The translations under genes were made by a program, and so were the position numbers. Below are positions 55,008-63,631 of a stretch of DNA of 64,000 nucleotides, piece after piece. This stretch comes from an uncultured SAR116 cluster alpha proteobacterium (lineage in GTDB: Bacteria > Pseudomonadota > Alphaproteobacteria > Puniceispirillales > Marisalimonadaceae), in the NCBI GenBank assembly GCA_902558885.1, contig CACEFQ010000002.1, positions 62,001-126,000 on the forward strand. The letters are read 5' to 3'. How positions within the stretch are numbered: the first letter of the stretch is position 1; every line of letters starts with the position of its first letter. Below the pieces are notes generated by a model. That model worked only from the letters and a program-made list of their open reading frames with translations. It made no database searches and was not told where the DNA came from.

Positions 55008-55209
55008 TTGTTTTCTAAATAAATTAAATCACTCACTAATCTAATTGACCGTCTGCTCTACCTCCTGCAACAATTGAACTCTATCATTGAGACCAAAATC
55101 TAGAGAAACCATTTATCATATCTACATCAACAAAATGTATTGTTTGAATATAACAAAAAATAGAACAAACTATATAAAGATTAATTTGGTTTAAACAGTA
55201 TTATAACTA
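55008..55209. other. Intergenic region, possible coding remnant
   Basis: 202 nt between convergent genes. On the minus strand a 23-codon frame (MVSLDFGLND...) and another ending GGRADGQLD overlap out of phase near 55040-55115, the pattern of a decayed gene, but neither matches a family I can name. No hairpin with T-tract was found for the MCO end. Confidence 0.25.
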
Positions 55210-56055
55210 TTACTTATCTCTTATGAACTCTAAAATTAGATTATAGTCTTTTAATAAAATTTGAATTGTATTTTCATCTTCAAATTTTAATAAATTATGA
55301 AAATTAATTTGGTTAATTTTTCTTAAGAATAAAAAAGAACTTGTTTTAAATGTTAGAGATCCAAACATTTCTTTTCTTAGATTTATTTCTTCACCAAAAT
55401 TCTTATAACGCTCTTTAAAAGATTTTTTATCATATAAACTAATTTTTATATCATCAGTCTTTACAGTGATTACATTTTCTTGTTTATCAATTTTAATGTT
55501 GTCAGTTATTTTATTTATCTTCTTTAAGATCGATAAAGGGTTGCTATCTATTGCTGTTATTTCAGCTATTTCAGATACATTATTTTTATGTGATTTATAC
55601 TCTGGTATCCATACTAGATTTGGTGTTAAGTGATTACAAAAGTAAACTCTTCCAGCTTTGAAAATATTATCTTTTATTGAAACTGTTTCAAATTTAGCCT
55701 CTCTTTCAATTCCATTTATCTCAACTGGGCGGCTAAAATAACGAGGAGGAAAATTGGATAACCTCATGTTTATGAGATGTTGATAAGTTTTTTTTATATT
55801 ATCACTTTTGAAAACTAAACCATTAATTCCTACTTCAGCTTTTTTTAATTCTAGGCGCGTAATTGCTTTGCCTTTTGGTGTTCCAATTAATTCTAAATAG
55901 TCATTTGTGAAAACCATTGAATGATTTATTGAGCCAAGAGAATGATAACCTCTTGGAGTTAATCTGAATCCTAATTCAGAAAATAATTTATAAGCTTCAT
56001 CCATATTTTCTTTAACATTAATCGCAATATGATCTAAATTTAGATTATCTAACAT
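55210..56055 (-). CDS. VOC superfamily protein with glyoxalase-like domain
   Basis: 281-aa protein. LDHIAINVKENMDEAYKLFSELGF and an internal LVFKSDNIKKTYQHLI repeat resemble Glyoxalase_3-like (PF13468) proteins. The first domain carries His in NLDHIAI; the C-terminal part is divergent and has no clear metal ligand. Function not known. Confidence 0.75.
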   Translation of the reverse strand: MLDNLNLDHIAINVKENMDEAYKLFSELGFRLTPRGYHSLGSINHSMVFTNDYLELIGTPKGKAITRLELKKAEVGINGLVFKSDNIKKTYQHLINMRLSNFPPRYFSRPVEINGIEREAKFETVSIKDNIFKAGRVYFCNHLTPNLVWIPEYKSHKNNVSEIAEITAIDSNPLSILKKINKITDNIKIDKQENVITVKTDDIKISLYDKKSFKERYKNFGEEINLRKEMFGSLTFKTSSFLFLRKINQINFHNLLKFEDENTIQILLKDYNLILEFIRDK

Positions 56056-56215
56056 GATTTTTTTCTATCCTTTAAACCAGTCATAAACTAAGCTTTGAAC
56101 GTGACCTCAAGATTAAGAATTTAACATACTTTTCTTATTTTTGTTGGCATAAAAAGTTTTCATTCACTGTTATAAGTGTGCTTAAATCAACTTTTTCAAA
56201 ATAATTGAGATATTA

Positions 56216-57406
56216 ATGATATTTAAAAACAACCAACTATCTTCCAGATTTAAGCAAGTTTTTCACAATACTGGATTTGGAATTATGATTGTCGACAAGA
56301 ACCGAAACCTTATTGAAGTAAATTCAAAATTTTGTGAAATGTTAGGATATACAAAAGAAGAACTTATTGGACAAAATGCAGAGATTTTACATTTGTCAAA
56401 TAAAACTTATAAAGAATTTGGTGAAAAGGCATTTAATCAAGTTAGAAACAAAAAACCTGTAAATTTAGATTGGCCTTTTAGAAAAAAAAATAGAGAAAAA
56501 ATTTATTTTCGTATAGCAGGTGATCCAGTAGCAGATAAAGACGAAGTTTTGTGGACGGTTGTTGATATTACAGAGAGAGTAAAAGCAAAGGATAAAATTG
56601 AGCAACTGGCGTCAAAACTCTCTAAATATTTGTCACCACAAGTATATCAATCAATTTTTTCTGGAAAAAAAAATGTAAAAATAGAGGCTTCAAGGAAAAA
56701 ACTTACAGTATTTTTTTCTGATATTAAAGGATTTACTGAAATTACTGACAGACTAGAACCTGAAGCGCTAAGTATACTACTGAATAGTTATCTTAATGAA
56801 ATGTCTCAAATAGCTCTTAAATATGGAGGAACTATTGACAAGTTTGTGGGTGACGCAATTTTAATTTTTTTTGGTGACCCTGAGACAAAAGGTGAAAGTG
56901 ACGATGCTAAGTCATGTGTTTTAATGGCTTTAGAAATGCAGAAACGCATGACTTATTTGAGAGGTTTATGGCAAGATCAGGGTATAACAAATACTTTAGA
57001 AATTAGGATTGGAATTAATACTGGTTATTGTAATGTTGGAAATTTTGGCTCTAAAAACAGACTTGACTATACAATTATAGGTGGAGAAGTAAATTTAGCT
57101 AGTCGTCTTGAATCAAATGCAATGACTGGCCAAATCCTAATATCTCAAGAAACTTATGCTTTAATAAAAAATGATATTGTTTGCAAGAAAAAAGACGAGA
57201 TTAAAGTAAAAGGCATAGCACATAAAATTCAAACTTATCAGGTGGTGGCTCCTTATAGTCAAGTAGCTCAAAAAAGAAAATTATTAAATAAAAAGTTCGA
57301 TGGTTTCAATTTAAATATTGATTTAAATATTTCTAAAAAAAGTAAAGTAATTGGCTCATTAGAAAGTGTTTTAGAAAAATTAAAAAAAACTGGTGAGAGA
57401 AAATAA
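56216..57406 (+). CDS. PAS domain - class III adenylyl cyclase
   Basis: 396-aa protein: N-terminal PAS (residues about 15-125; GFGIMIVDKNRNLIEVN, FCEMLGYTKEELIG), then a helical linker and a class III cyclase domain (about 160-345). Metal Asp in FFSDIKGFTEI and GDAILIFFGD, substrate-specific Lys in DKFVGDAI and Asp in RLDYTIIGG, transition-state Asn/Arg in VNLASRLES. Lys/Asp pair indicates ATP. PAS could sense redox or ligand. Probable source of cAMP for CRP-like proteins. Confidence 0.92.
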   Translation: MIFKNNQLSSRFKQVFHNTGFGIMIVDKNRNLIEVNSKFCEMLGYTKEELIGQNAEILHLSNKTYKEFGEKAFNQVRNKKPVNLDWPFRKKNREKIYFRIAGDPVADKDEVLWTVVDITERVKAKDKIEQLASKLSKYLSPQVYQSIFSGKKNVKIEASRKKLTVFFSDIKGFTEITDRLEPEALSILLNSYLNEMSQIALKYGGTIDKFVGDAILIFFGDPETKGESDDAKSCVLMALEMQKRMTYLRGLWQDQGITNTLEIRIGINTGYCNVGNFGSKNRLDYTIIGGEVNLASRLESNAMTGQILISQETYALIKNDIVCKKKDEIKVKGIAHKIQTYQVVAPYSQVAQKRKLLNKKFDGFNLNIDLNISKKSKVIGSLESVLEKLKKTGERK

Positions 57407-57440
57407 CATTAATGATTTCAAGGAAATATATTTTTTCCAC

Positions 57441-57457
57441 AAGTGTATGAAACACTT
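57441..57457 (+). other. Short inverted repeat downstream of the cyclase
   Basis: AAGTGT (57441-57446) / ACACTT (57452-57457) with 5-nt loop, followed by a T-rich stretch (CTTTTTGG). Perhaps a weak terminator for the cyclase gene; the T-run is interrupted and the stem short. Confidence 0.25.
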
Positions 57458-57525
57458 CCAATACTTTTTGGTTTAGATGTACATAAAAATAAATCTAATT
57501 AAAATATTTGTTATTTTGGGAATAG

Positions 57526-58482
57526 CTAATATGTTTTTGTTATGTTGCGTATTTTTTTACTTTGTTCAAAGACTTGATTTTTTTCAAATTCGTATTCACT
57601 ATTATATTCGAAATCTTCAATAAGTAGTAGACCATTACCTGTAGTTACTATAATTTCACCAGAATTTAGAATATGCAATATTCTTCCGCAGTTTCCTGTA
57701 TTTTGAGTTTGTAAGTCAAGAACCTTTGCTCTTTTAATAAGCAATACTTTTCCATTCAATTTTGACCAAGCATTTGGAAAAGGTTGGCTTAATGCTCTTA
57801 TCAACCTTGAAATAGTTCTGGCTGGAAGCTTCCAATCAATCTCTCCATCTTCAGGCGATCTTTGAGGAAGATAAGTTGCACCATCATTGGACTGTCTTTT
57901 ACCACTAATTCTGGATGGAGATTTAGCATAAATATTAAAAAATTCTGATAATTTAAATGCACACTTCAAGTATAGACTTTGTGCTGTTTCATCATCACTA
58001 ATTACTAAACAAGACTTATCAATAATGTTTCCAGCATCTATACCCTCATTTATTAACATTGTGTATAAAAAGAAATCCGTTTCGTTGTTTATAATTGCCC
58101 AATTTACAACTGCTCGCCCTCTGCATCTAGGAGGTAAAAATGGACCACCATGCCAGCCAATAAAATCAGTATCTGTTAATTTTAATAGCTTTTCTGGAAT
58201 TAATCTTGACCATCCAATAACAAATATAATATCAAATTTTTCGTTAAAAAAATAACTCTTCAATTCGTCTTTTTTAAGTGAGTAGTCATCAATTTCTAAA
58301 TATTTTATTTTATTTTTTTCTGCAAATTTTTGGAGATTGACATATTCAGATATTTTAGAACCTATTGTATATTCTAGAGAAATCAAACTATTAATTTCTA
58401 TACCATTCTCTAGTAAACATTCTGCAACTATTTTTGTTATTTCTTGATGCCCAAGTAGTGCTATCTTTTTCATAACATCCAC
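57526..58482 (-). CDS. Formyltransferase-family protein (Fmt/sugar N-formyltransferase-like)
   Basis: 318-aa protein with formyl-transferase N domain and C-terminal Fmt_C-like part. The active-site strand reads IGWHGGPFLPPRCRGRA, with His conserved and Gly where Fmt has Asn; GIDAGNII carries the catalytic Asp. The Gly-x-His form is found in a subfamily of uncharacterised formyltransferases. It overlaps the deacetylase-like gene by 13 nt, suggesting one pathway on a carbohydrate. Not the housekeeping fmt. Confidence 0.85.
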   Translation of the reverse strand: MDVMKKIALLGHQEITKIVAECLLENGIEINSLISLEYTIGSKISEYVNLQKFAEKNKIKYLEIDDYSLKKDELKSYFFNEKFDIIFVIGWSRLIPEKLLKLTDTDFIGWHGGPFLPPRCRGRAVVNWAIINNETDFFLYTMLINEGIDAGNIIDKSCLVISDDETAQSLYLKCAFKLSEFFNIYAKSPSRISGKRQSNDGATYLPQRSPEDGEIDWKLPARTISRLIRALSQPFPNAWSKLNGKVLLIKRAKVLDLQTQNTGNCGRILHILNSGEIIVTTGNGLLLIEDFEYNSEYEFEKNQVFEQSKKIRNITKTY

Positions 58483-59261
58483 TCTCTAAATTCTTTATTC
58501 AATGTTTTTAAACTTTTAATTTCAATCAAGCCTTCTTTTTTCTTTTTAACTAAATCTATTAATATATTTCTAGTTCCGTATTCAGAAGAATTTATGAATT
58601 TAGAAGCAACATTTTCTTTAATATCTTGTAACTTGGTTTTTACATTTTTGAAACTGTTTCTATGTGCCATATTTAAGGTATTTAAATAAATATCCAGAGG
58701 ATGAAAATCAAAAATTTTTAATCCCTTTGTTTCCCAATTAATAAATGGTTCATTCAATTTGTCCTTAACATTTAAAAAAATACCATCTTCCCAAAAGTAT
58801 GGAGCCATTATCATATCAATATCACTGTGATATGTTGGCAAAATATTTTTTCCATTAAATAATAAACATGAGCTATCTAATTTGGTCCCCTGTTTTGATA
58901 ATTCAACAAGATCTGGATATCCAAATTTTAAGACATGAAACCTACATGTAGTAAAATCAATATCCAATTTTTTTTGAAATTCTATCACCTCTTTTATATC
59001 TTTACCTTGATCGCTACCTTCTTGAATATTTGGGTGTATTCCGTTTGGAAATACTTTTGATATTAATTTACAACTTGGAGAGTTATGAGTGTGCATAAAT
59101 GAAACATCTAAACCTGAAACTAAATTCGCGACTAAATCCAACATATAATCTGGTGCCCAATCAATATCAAAACTTAAAAAAATAGTATCCTTATTTGAAT
59201 AATTACAATTTTCATTAAGAAACTCTAACTGACTTGAGTTAAAATTTTCTTTCCTCAACAT
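58470..59261 (-). CDS. Polysaccharide deacetylase-like protein
   Basis: 263-aa protein; IFLSFDIDWAPDYML is the family Asp motif and VSFMHTHNSPS holds the His metal ligands, while GLKIFDFHPLDIYLN is a C-terminal metal-binding His segment. Similar to NodB-like deacetylases that act on cell-surface sugars. Coupled to the formyltransferase gene, with which it may modify the same sugar amine. Confidence 0.8.
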   Translation of the reverse strand: MLRKENFNSSQLEFLNENCNYSNKDTIFLSFDIDWAPDYMLDLVANLVSGLDVSFMHTHNSPSCKLISKVFPNGIHPNIQEGSDQGKDIKEVIEFQKKLDIDFTTCRFHVLKFGYPDLVELSKQGTKLDSSCLLFNGKNILPTYHSDIDMIMAPYFWEDGIFLNVKDKLNEPFINWETKGLKIFDFHPLDIYLNTLNMAHRNSFKNVKTKLQDIKENVASKFINSSEYGTRNILIDLVKKKKEGLIEIKSLKTLNKEFREWML

Positions 59262-59406
59262 AATAACTCACCTTATTTGAAAAATATTATTTTTCTATTG
59301 TTGTAAATGACGGTATTAGAACCTTCCAGATTTCAAAATAACTTATATATATTATATTTACCATTATTAAAATCTTTACTATACCAAATGATAATCTAAC
59401 TTGAAA

Positions 59407-59414
59407 TTAATCAC
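59407..59414 (+). repeat. TTAATCAC direct repeat, copy 1
   Basis: First of four identical octamers on the plus strand. It lies 90 nt on the CCA side of the tRNA fragment, whereas the other three lie on the opposite side. Confidence 0.5.
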
Positions 59415-59503
59415 TCGAAACTATTAATAGATTTAAAACGCAAAAAAAACTAAAAACCGAAATCTTTGAATATCATTTAAATCAATAATTTTATCGAATA
59501 AGT

Positions 59504-59553
59504 TGGTTGTGAGGATAGGATTTGAACCTAAGATCTTCAGATTATGAGCCTGA
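59504..59553 (-). repeat. 3' fragment of tRNA-Met (CAT) with CCA; candidate att core
   Basis: On the minus strand: anticodon arm TCAGG-CTCATAA-TCTGA (loop anticodon CAT), variable AGATC, T-arm TTAGG-TTCAAAT-CCTAT (one T-T mismatch), CCTCACA acceptor strand, discriminator A and CCA. No matching 5' acceptor (TGTGAGG) or D-arm follows, so the tRNA is incomplete. Such 3' halves are typical duplicates left by integrases that insert into tRNA genes. Confidence 0.7.
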
Positions 59554-59599
59554 CATTTTTGCTCCATTTTTGCCTGTATATATAGGTTTTTGGCTTACA

Positions 59600-59647
59600 T
59601 TAATCACCTTATTAATCACATTTTTTTAAAATAAATTAGTTAATCAC
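59600..59647 (+). repeat. TTAATCAC direct repeats, copies 2-4
   Basis: Exact copies at 59600-59607, 59612-59619 and 59640-59647 (offsets 12 and 28 nt), same orientation as copy 1. Three of them are extended to ATTAATCAC (copies 1, 2 and 3). On the other side of the tRNA fragment from copy 1, they resemble arm-type integrase sites around a core. Confidence 0.55.
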
Positions 59648-59740
59648 TAATGTTTACTCAAAATAAGAAGGGGGTATTAGTATATAACCACGATGAACTT
59701 AAAATTAATTATGATATTTAATTAATTTTAAGGATATGTA

Positions 59741-60163
59741 ATGAATCTTTTTAGCTTGTTAAATAGTAGATCAAAGCCAATTACTATTGGAATAATTGGT
59801 GCCGGTAAATTTGCTACAATGTTTTTTGCTCAAGCACTTAAAATACATTCTATTCATATTGTGGGTGTAGTTGATATACATCCTGAGAATGCTAAATCGA
59901 ATATGGAAATGGTAGGCTGGGACCCATCTGCTTTTGAAACTTCTAATTTATCAGACGCATTTTCATGTGGTAAAACATTTATTTCTGATAATTGGGAAGA
60001 ACTTGTCTCCCATGAGTCAATTGAAATTATTGTTGAATGCACAGGAAACCCAATTGCAGCTATAGAACATTGTCTTTCAGCATTTAAAAATCAAAAAAAT
60101 GTTATTAATGTAACTGTTGAAGCTGATGCATTTTGTGGATTTGCTTTGTCACAAAAAAGCTAA
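59741..60163 (+). CDS. COG4091 homoserine dehydrogenase-like protein, N-terminal part (frameshifted)
   Basis: 140-aa part with an NAD-binding Rossmann motif (GIIGAGKFATMFFAQAL) and the family segment VTVEADAFCGFALSQK. The frame then ends prematurely at 60161-60163. The C-terminal part continues in the next frame at 60117-61073. Removal of one A from the A6 run at 60153-60158 restores FALSQKANDAG and a protein of about 443 aa, matching the family length. Confidence 0.8.
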   Translation: MNLFSLLNSRSKPITIGIIGAGKFATMFFAQALKIHSIHIVGVVDIHPENAKSNMEMVGWDPSAFETSNLSDAFSCGKTFISDNWEELVSHESIEIIVECTGNPIAAIEHCLSAFKNQKNVINVTVEADAFCGFALSQKS

Positions 60164-61073
60164 TGATGCTGGCGTTATATATAGTATGGCATATGGAGAT
60201 CAACCAGCCCTTACATGTGAGCTGGTTGATTGGGCAAGAACGTGTGGATTTAATGTTGTAGCTGCAGGTAGAGGCCATAAATGGCTTAAACATTATCAAA
60301 AATCCACTCCTGATAAAGTTTGGGACCATTGGGGGTTAACCAAAGAACAAGCTGAAAGAGGTCGACTTAATCCTAAAATGTTTAATGCATTTTTAGATGG
60401 TTCTAAACCATCAATTGAGAGCGTGGCTATAGCGAACACAGCAAACTTGTTATCTCCTTCAAATGGATTAATTTTTCCTGCTGGAGGAATAGATGATATC
60501 CCAACTTTAATGAGGCCTATATCCGAAGGTGGTATATTAGAGAACAAAGGTATGGTTGATGTTGTTTCATGCCTGACACCTGATGGAAAACAAATCCCAT
60601 ATGATATTAGAAAAGGTGTATGGGTAGTTTTTGAGGCAGACAGTAAATATTTAAAAAATTGTTTTGAAGAATATAAAGTAGTTACAGATCCTTCTGGCAA
60701 ATATATGTCATTATACAAGAGATGGCATTTGATTGGATTAGAACTTGCAATTTCAATTGCTTCTATTGGTATAAGAAAAGAAGCAACTGGAGCATCAATC
60801 TGTTTTAATGCAGATTGTGTTGCTATAGCTAAACGTAATCTAAAGGCTGGTGAGATTTTAGATGGAGAAGGTGGCTATACCGTTTCTGGTGGAATTAGAC
60901 CAGCGTCAACATCTATAAAAAATAATTACTTGCCTCTTGGCCTTGCTCACAATGTTTCCTTACAAAAACCAATCAATGATGGACAAGTCTTAACTTGGGA
61001 TGATGTGAAGGTAGACTCTAACCTTATTGCACACAAGCTTCGAAAAGAAATGGAATTTAACTTTAGTGAGTAA
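60117..61073 (+). CDS. COG4091 homoserine dehydrogenase-like protein, C-terminal part (SAF domain)
   Basis: Second part of the broken gene; real family sequence begins at about KKANDAGVIYSMAYGDQPAL. The CELVDWARTCGFNVVAAGRG and VWDHWGLT segments, then a SAF-type C-terminal domain (AKRNLKAGEILDGEGGYTV) are seen. The family of oxidoreductases includes Brucella-type and other sugar-acid enzymes such as apiosidic/erythronate dehydrogenases; function open. The GMC gene starts within its stop (8-nt overlap). Confidence 0.82.
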   Translation: MKLMHFVDLLCHKKANDAGVIYSMAYGDQPALTCELVDWARTCGFNVVAAGRGHKWLKHYQKSTPDKVWDHWGLTKEQAERGRLNPKMFNAFLDGSKPSIESVAIANTANLLSPSNGLIFPAGGIDDIPTLMRPISEGGILENKGMVDVVSCLTPDGKQIPYDIRKGVWVVFEADSKYLKNCFEEYKVVTDPSGKYMSLYKRWHLIGLELAISIASIGIRKEATGASICFNADCVAIAKRNLKAGEILDGEGGYTVSGGIRPASTSIKNNYLPLGLAHNVSLQKPINDGQVLTWDDVKVDSNLIAHKLRKEMEFNFSE

Positions 61074-62679
61074 TAGTGGCGATAAATTTGATTATATTAT
61101 TATTGGAGGGGGCAGTTCAGGTTCTATTTTAACTAATAGGTTGAGCTCGAATGGCTCAACTGTGTGTCTTATAGAAGCTGGCCCCAAAGATACTAACCCA
61201 TATATTCATATTCCTGCTGGATATATAAAGAATATTTTTTCAAAAAAGCTTACATGGAATTTTTTTTCAGAACCATCTCCTCATACAAACCTTCGATCAT
61301 TTTCTTTACCACAAGGTCGCGTTCTTGGTGGATCAAGCTCAATAAACGGTCTGAATTACGTTAGAGGACAAAAGTATGATTATGATAATTGGGAAAAATT
61401 AGGGAATATTGGTTGGGGTTATAAAGATATTCTTCCCTATTTTATGAAATCTGAAAATAGAATATCAACTAAAATTTTTGATAATAGAGGAACTAAGGGT
61501 GAGTTACCCATAACTGATCTAGATCTTATTCACCCTCTTTGTGAAGCGTTTTTGAAGGGCACTGACTCATTAGGTATACCTCGAAACGAGGATTATAATA
61601 GTGGTAATCAATATGGCTCCGGATATTTCCAAAGAGCAATATTTAATGGTTTGCGATATAGTTCTTCAAAAGCTTTTTTAAAACCTATTCAAAACAAAAA
61701 AAATGTTCAAATAAAAGTAAACGCACAAGTTACCTCAATTATTCTTAAAAATAACAAAGCTATTGGGGTTAATTATATTTATAAAAATTCAGATAACTTA
61801 GAGGTTTTAAAAGCAAACAAAGAAATAATACTTTGTGCAGGGGCTATTAATACACCCAAAATACTTCAACTGTCAGGAATTGGGCCAGCTTCGTTATTAT
61901 CTGAAAAGGGTATTGAAGTAATAAATGACCTAAAAGGTGTTGGTAATAATTTAAGAGATCATTACGGGGTTAGAATGGTTTCTTACCTCCAAAATATTAA
62001 AACTTTTAATTCTATTGTTCGAGGACCACCACTTTTGTACGAAATATTTAAATGGATTATTAAGAGACCAAGTGTTTTGTCAGTTAGTCCTTCATTAGTT
62101 CATGTTTTTGCTAAATCATCATCGAAACTAAAAATTCCAGATCTTGAATACGTTATGTCACCTGCAAGTTTTAAAGAAGGGACTGTTGGTCTTTTGGATA
62201 AATTTTCTGGAATGACCTTAGGTGTTTGGCAAACAAGACCTAAAAGTAATGGTTATGTTAAAATCAATTCTAAAAACATTCATGAACCACCAATAATAAA
62301 TCCTAATTATTTATCCGATCCCTATGATGTTGATGTATTATTAAAATCTATAAGAATTGGAAGAAATTTTTTGTCAACTTCTCCACTTCAACCTTACTTG
62401 AATGGTCAAGCAAACCCCTCTAATGATTTTCAAACTGATGACGAACTTTTATCATGGGCAAGAAATGAAGGAATTACTGTATACCACATGATAGGAACCG
62501 CAAAGATGGGGCACAAATCTGATAAATTGGCAGTAGTGAATAATAAATTACAAGTTAGAGGTATAGAGTCTTTAAGGATCGCTGATGCCTCAATAATGCC
62601 CACCATGCCTTCTGGCAATACTAATGCCCCCACGATGATGATCGCTGAAAAAGCATCAGACATGATTTTAGGTAAATAG
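61066..62679 (+). CDS. GMC-family FAD oxidoreductase (choline dehydrogenase-like)
   Basis: 537-aa flavoenzyme. FAD motif DYIIIGGGSSGSILTNRLS, first GMC signature GRVLGGSSSINGLNYVRG, second AGAINTPKILQLSGIGP and the C-terminal His-Asn pair in VYHMIGTAKMG and NTNAPTMMI. GTG start at 61066 overlaps the preceding gene (GTGAGTAA). Acts on an alcohol; context with a COG4091 oxidoreductase suggests a sugar or polyol. Confidence 0.93.
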   Translation: MSNSGDKFDYIIIGGGSSGSILTNRLSSNGSTVCLIEAGPKDTNPYIHIPAGYIKNIFSKKLTWNFFSEPSPHTNLRSFSLPQGRVLGGSSSINGLNYVRGQKYDYDNWEKLGNIGWGYKDILPYFMKSENRISTKIFDNRGTKGELPITDLDLIHPLCEAFLKGTDSLGIPRNEDYNSGNQYGSGYFQRAIFNGLRYSSSKAFLKPIQNKKNVQIKVNAQVTSIILKNNKAIGVNYIYKNSDNLEVLKANKEIILCAGAINTPKILQLSGIGPASLLSEKGIEVINDLKGVGNNLRDHYGVRMVSYLQNIKTFNSIVRGPPLLYEIFKWIIKRPSVLSVSPSLVHVFAKSSSKLKIPDLEYVMSPASFKEGTVGLLDKFSGMTLGVWQTRPKSNGYVKINSKNIHEPPIINPNYLSDPYDVDVLLKSIRIGRNFLSTSPLQPYLNGQANPSNDFQTDDELLSWARNEGITVYHMIGTAKMGHKSDKLAVVNNKLQVRGIESLRIADASIMPTMPSGNTNAPTMMIAEKASDMILGK

Positions 62680-62684
62680 TTGCA

Positions 62685-63569
62685 TTAACTAATTAAATGA
62701 TTGAGTAATAATGCTCCTGCTTTACCAATACTGTCATCATTTTTAATTGCAATTTTAATTGATCTTTTAGCCCATTCTTCATCAATCTTAATTATTTTTA
62801 ACTTCGAAGATTTTAAGTAAGGTTTGATAGCACCAGTTGGAAGCACAGAAATTCCTAAACCCGCTTCTACCATTCCTCTGATACCTTCAAAACTAACTGT
62901 TTCTACTTTTTTCTTAATTTTTAAATTTTGTTTCTGAACTTGTTTATCAATCATTGCTTGTAATGAACTCCCTTTTTCTAGACCAACCATTTCAAATTCG
63001 ATAAAATCTTCAATTTTTACAGTTGATTTAGACACTAATGGATGATTATCTGGTATAACTAAAACAAGAGTGTCGTTCTTATAATCAATAATTTTAAGTC
63101 TTTCAGTATTTTCAACATGCTCTGAAAAAACACCTATATCAGATAAACTTTCTTTTACTGATGATATTACTTCACTAGAAGTTTTTTCTTTTAACTTAAT
63201 TTTAATTTTTGGAAAGTTTTTAGAGAAAGTTGCTAAGTCTTCTGGTAAAAATTGTGTAATAGATGATAAGTTAGCAGTAACTCTTACGGTTCCGCTACTT
63301 ACCAAAGAATATTCTTTAATACTTTCATCCATTTTATTTATTGAATTAAAAATTTCTGTACAGTGTTTTTGCATTTCCAATCCAGCGGGTGTTAATTCAA
63401 CACCTGTTTTTCTTCTGTAGAAAAGATTAACACCAACAGATTTTTCCAAATCTAAAATACGTTTGCTTACAGCAGAAACCACAATGTTTTTTTCTTTTGC
63501 GGCTTTTACAAGACTTTTATTTTTAGATGCACATAAAAATAAATCTAAAGTTATTAGGTTATATCTCAT
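62685..63569 (-). CDS. LysR-type transcriptional regulator
   Basis: 294-aa regulator: N-terminal winged HTH (LFLCASKNKSLVKAAKEKNI, VSAVSKRILDLEKSVGVNLF), then a periplasmic-binding-protein-like effector domain with GIRGMVEAGLGISVLPTGAI. Convergent with the GMC gene, 5 nt apart. May regulate the oxidoreductase genes. Confidence 0.93.
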   Translation of the reverse strand: MRYNLITLDLFLCASKNKSLVKAAKEKNIVVSAVSKRILDLEKSVGVNLFYRRKTGVELTPAGLEMQKHCTEIFNSINKMDESIKEYSLVSSGTVRVTANLSSITQFLPEDLATFSKNFPKIKIKLKEKTSSEVISSVKESLSDIGVFSEHVENTERLKIIDYKNDTLVLVIPDNHPLVSKSTVKIEDFIEFEMVGLEKGSSLQAMIDKQVQKQNLKIKKKVETVSFEGIRGMVEAGLGISVLPTGAIKPYLKSSKLKIIKIDEEWAKRSIKIAIKNDDSIGKAGALLLNHLIS

Positions 63570-63631
63570 GAGAGTTTTTCTTTTAATTTAAAGTTTCGAA
63601 AATTTAAAAAACACCAAACTTAAACATTTAA

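Larger units (their letters stand above)
59262..59740. other. Gene-free region with integration-site features
   Basis: 479 nt without a gene. It contains the tRNA 3' fragment at 59504-59553 and four direct repeats of TTAATCAC, described as separate entries. The rest is AT-rich sequence with no recognisable ORF, promoter or RNA. Confidence 0.6.

Noticed and set aside
58100-58160. Loss of catalytic Asn in the formyltransferase as evidence of a dead enzyme
   Set aside because: Gly-x-His at this place is a trait of a known formyltransferase subfamily as far as I recall, so it is not by itself a sign of decay.
59504-59553. Functional tRNA-Met gene
   Set aside because: The D-arm and 5' acceptor strand are missing; GGAGC follows at the wrong distance and there is no TGTGAGG to pair with CCTCACA.
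59600-59647. CRISPR array
   Set aside because: The repeats are 8 nt with irregular spacing of 4-20 nt and no cas genes; arm-type sites are more fitting.
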